Below are positions 5,123 to 6,876 of a stretch of DNA of 6,876 nt, in pieces. Location of the stretch: positions 1-6,876 of the forward strand of contig JAOUDE010000136.1 in assembly GCA_029859455.1 (NCBI GenBank), read 5' to 3'. Both the position numbers and the translations under genes were made by a program. Source of the DNA: Ignavibacteria bacterium. Lineage in GTDB: Bacteria > Bacteroidota > Ignavibacteria > UBA10030 > UBA6906. A model generated the notes under the pieces. The model made no database searches. It saw nothing but the letters and a program-made list of their open reading frames with translations, and had not been told where the DNA came from. How positions within the stretch are numbered: position 1 is the stretch's first letter; every line of letters begins with the position of its first letter.

Positions 5123-6876
5123 ATGCTTGACCGTTCCCATTGGCGCACTGCCATTGTTCTCCTCAGCTCGATCATCCTTCTTTCACTGACACTCAACAAT
5201 CTGGGCTACGCCGGAGAAGAAATCGATACACGACGTTGGTCGATCAGTTACTGGCAGTCGCTTACGGAGCGGGGCCTGGTTCCAGTCAACGACATTGCTC
5301 CGACACCGCCTGCGATCTACACTGAGTCGTCAGTCCCCGATGGTCCGGATGTCGCAGTCATCAACGCCGGCAACACCACACAAAGCGAGACATCCATTTT
5401 CGTTTCGCCCCTCGACAACAACGTCGTCCTGAACTCAAACAACTCCACAAACTGGACCGGCAGTACAGTGACAACGCTGTATGGGACGAGCCATTTTCAT
5501 TCGAATGATGGCGGTCTTACATGGCCGGCACCGAGCTCCGTCAACGGACCGGCCGGGAGCAACTACGGGGATCCCGCCGCGGTGATCGGACTCGGCGGAC
5601 GGCAATACATCGGCTATATCAGTTTGAGTTTCGGTATGGGGGTTGCATATTCGACCAACAGCGGAAGCAATTGGACCGGTGTGAACCTTCCTGCCGGCGG
5701 CTCGCTCGACAAGAACCACCTCTGGATCGACAACTCACCAACAAGTCCCTATGAGGGCTATGTCTACAACACCTGGACTCAGTTCAGCAGCCCGTACGGA
5801 GCAATCGAAGTGATGCGATCTACGAACGATGGTGTAAGCTGGACAAGTGAAGTGGCGATCAGTGGTGCGGTCAGCGCCGGAAGCCACAACCAGGGAGTGA
5901 ACCTCCAGACGGGTCCGAACGGGGAAGTGTATGCCTGCTGGGCGGTTTACGATCAGTGGGCTTCGAACCAGTATGCAGAGGATGATATCGGTTTTTGTTG
6001 GTCGACCAACGGCGGTGCTTCATGGCAGACAGCATATCGAATCCCGATCCCCGGAAACGGGAACATCAAAGGTATCCGGGGCGAAGGGACGAACCTCAGC
6101 GGATCGTTCCCTGTACGCCTCGCAACGTTCCCGGTTATGGCAACCGATATCAGCGGCGGGCCCTACAACGGGAGAACCTATATCGTATGGACCAACATCG
6201 GCGTTCCCGGCACCAACACCGGGACAAACTGGGATGTGTACATGACCTATTCCGATGATCCGGGAAACTCGGCATCCTGGTCAACACCTGCGAAGGTCAA
6301 CGGAAGCACCGGAACGAGCCGAAGAACGTACTACCCCTGGATTACCTGTGATCCGGAAACTGGAGACATCAGTGTGGCATACTACGATAACAGGAATGAC
6401 CCTTCACCCGGCAGCAGCCACCAGATCGAGGTCTGGGTCAACAACTCAACCGATGGGGGTGCAACCTGGTCGGATGAGTTCAAAGTAAGTGACGTTCAGT
6501 TTACACCGGCCCCGATCTCCGGACTTGCATTCGGCTATATGGGAGACTACATCGGAATCAATGCAAGAGGTGGCAAAGTCTACCCGGTGTGGGCGGACAA
6601 CCGGGCAGGCAATGTGCTCACGTATGTTTCCGCTTATGATCTCGAAGGAGGCACCGGCGGCGGGATCTGCGATGATATCACAACCTTCCAGGCACGCTGC
6701 AACGGCTCCGGAACCGTTCAGACCCGGGTTCTTCTCAATAACTCGACCATTCATGCCGGGGAATCGGTTGAATGGGAAATTGACGGGACCCCATATGTCG
6801 TTACCCTGGAGACAAACGGAACGCACACACGGGCCCAGCTCTCCGTACCCGGTCTGGGACCAGGGACTTATACTGT
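5123..6876 (+). CDS. Secreted six-Asp-box (sialidase/BNR-type) beta-propeller protein (3' partial)
   Basis: The frame stays open for 584 codons from ATG 5123 to the window end, so the stop and C-terminus lie downstream. Residues 1-30 form a signal peptide (hydrophobic core AIVLLSSIILLSLTL, likely cleavage after GYA). Asp-box motifs (S-x-D/N-x-G-x-x-W type) occur at 127-134 (SNDGGLTW), 177-184 (STNSGSNW), 233-240 (STNDGVSW), 294-301 (STNGGASW), 377-386 (SDDPGNSASW, degenerate) and 442-449 (STDGGATW). Six motifs fit a six-bladed propeller of the sialidase superfamily fold spanning about residues 70-507. A YRIP at 305-308 resembles the sialidase RIP motif, but it lies in the middle of the propeller and not near its start, so sialidase activity is not supported. 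After a Gly-rich linker (509-514), a second beta-rich module begins with CDDITTFQARC (516-526) and reaches the window edge. A T9SS sorting domain probably follows, as in the two upstream genes, but it is not visible. The exact ligand is unknown. Confidence 0.88.
   Translation, partial: MLDRSHWRTAIVLLSSIILLSLTLNNLGYAGEEIDTRRWSISYWQSLTERGLVPVNDIAPTPPAIYTESSVPDGPDVAVINAGNTTQSETSIFVSPLDNNVVLNSNNSTNWTGSTVTTLYGTSHFHSNDGGLTWPAPSSVNGPAGSNYGDPAAVIGLGGRQYIGYISLSFGMGVAYSTNSGSNWTGVNLPAGGSLDKNHLWIDNSPTSPYEGYVYNTWTQFSSPYGAIEVMRSTNDGVSWTSEVAISGAVSAGSHNQGVNLQTGPNGEVYACWAVYDQWASNQYAEDDIGFCWSTNGGASWQTAYRIPIPGNGNIKGIRGEGTNLSGSFPVRLATFPVMATDISGGPYNGRTYIVWTNIGVPGTNTGTNWDVYMTYSDDPGNSASWSTPAKVNGSTGTSRRTYYPWITCDPETGDISVAYYDNRNDPSPGSSHQIEVWVNNSTDGGATWSDEFKVSDVQFTPAPISGLAFGYMGDYIGINARGGKVYPVWADNRAGNVLTYVSAYDLEGGTGGGICDDITTFQARCNGSGTVQTRVLLNNSTIHAGESVEWEIDGTPYVVTLETNGTHTRAQLSVPGLGPGTYT

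Noticed and set aside
6035..6046. YRIP as the sialidase RIP catalytic motif
   Set aside because: True RIP motifs lie near the start of the propeller. This one follows the fourth Asp box, and other catalytic residues cannot be placed.

Overview
The window holds parts or all of three large secreted or cell-surface proteins, all on the + strand. They are separated by two non-coding gaps of about 420 and 370 nt. I see no tRNA, rRNA, CRISPR array, insertion sequence or metabolic gene. The organism is most likely a member of the Fibrobacterota-Chlorobiota-Bacteroidota (FCB) group. The first two proteins end in the type IX secretion (Por/T9SS) type A sorting domain, with the core QNYPNPFNPST that is typical of Ignavibacteriota, Kapabacteria, Calditrichota, KSB1 and similar lineages. 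GC content is moderate to fairly high by eye, and genes 2 and 3 have purine-rich Shine-Dalgarno sequences. Both points argue against a classical Bacteroidia or Flavobacteriia genome, but a phylum cannot be fixed from this window.

Layout: (1) 1-1740 is the 3' part of a CRTAC1-type protein with FG-GAP/VCBS repeats, an ASPIC/UnbV domain, a cadherin-like Ig domain, a malectin-like domain and a T9SS sorting domain. Its start lies upstream of the window. (2) 1741-2159 is non-coding, with four short hairpins. (3) 2160-4754 is a complete secreted protein of 864 residues with a signal peptide, three lamin-tail domains (LTDs), a Big_5-like Ig domain between LTD2 and LTD3, a beta-rich domain I cannot name, and a T9SS sorting domain. 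(4) 4755-5122 is non-coding: a long GC-rich hairpin right after the stop, a spaced direct repeat, a T8 tract, a sigma70-like promoter and a structured leader. (5) 5123-6876 is the 5' part of a secreted six-Asp-box (sialidase/BNR-type) beta-propeller protein that runs off the window. No stop occurs in its 584 visible codons.

The genes look like a row of independently expressed exoproteins rather than a tight operon. Two of the three are clear T9SS cargo, and the third probably is if its missing C-terminus matches. All domains seen are binding or structural modules (calcium-binding-type FG-GAP loops, malectin, LTD, propeller). No catalytic site can be demonstrated. The neighbourhood therefore fits surface adhesion, carbohydrate or extracellular-polymer binding, or matrix roles, which is an inference.

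The points most worth following up are the cysteine-rich insert confined to one LTD copy, the domain architecture of gene 1, the unnamed domains in genes 2 and 3, and the regulatory-looking region before gene 3. I did not find convincing evidence of a wholly new system.
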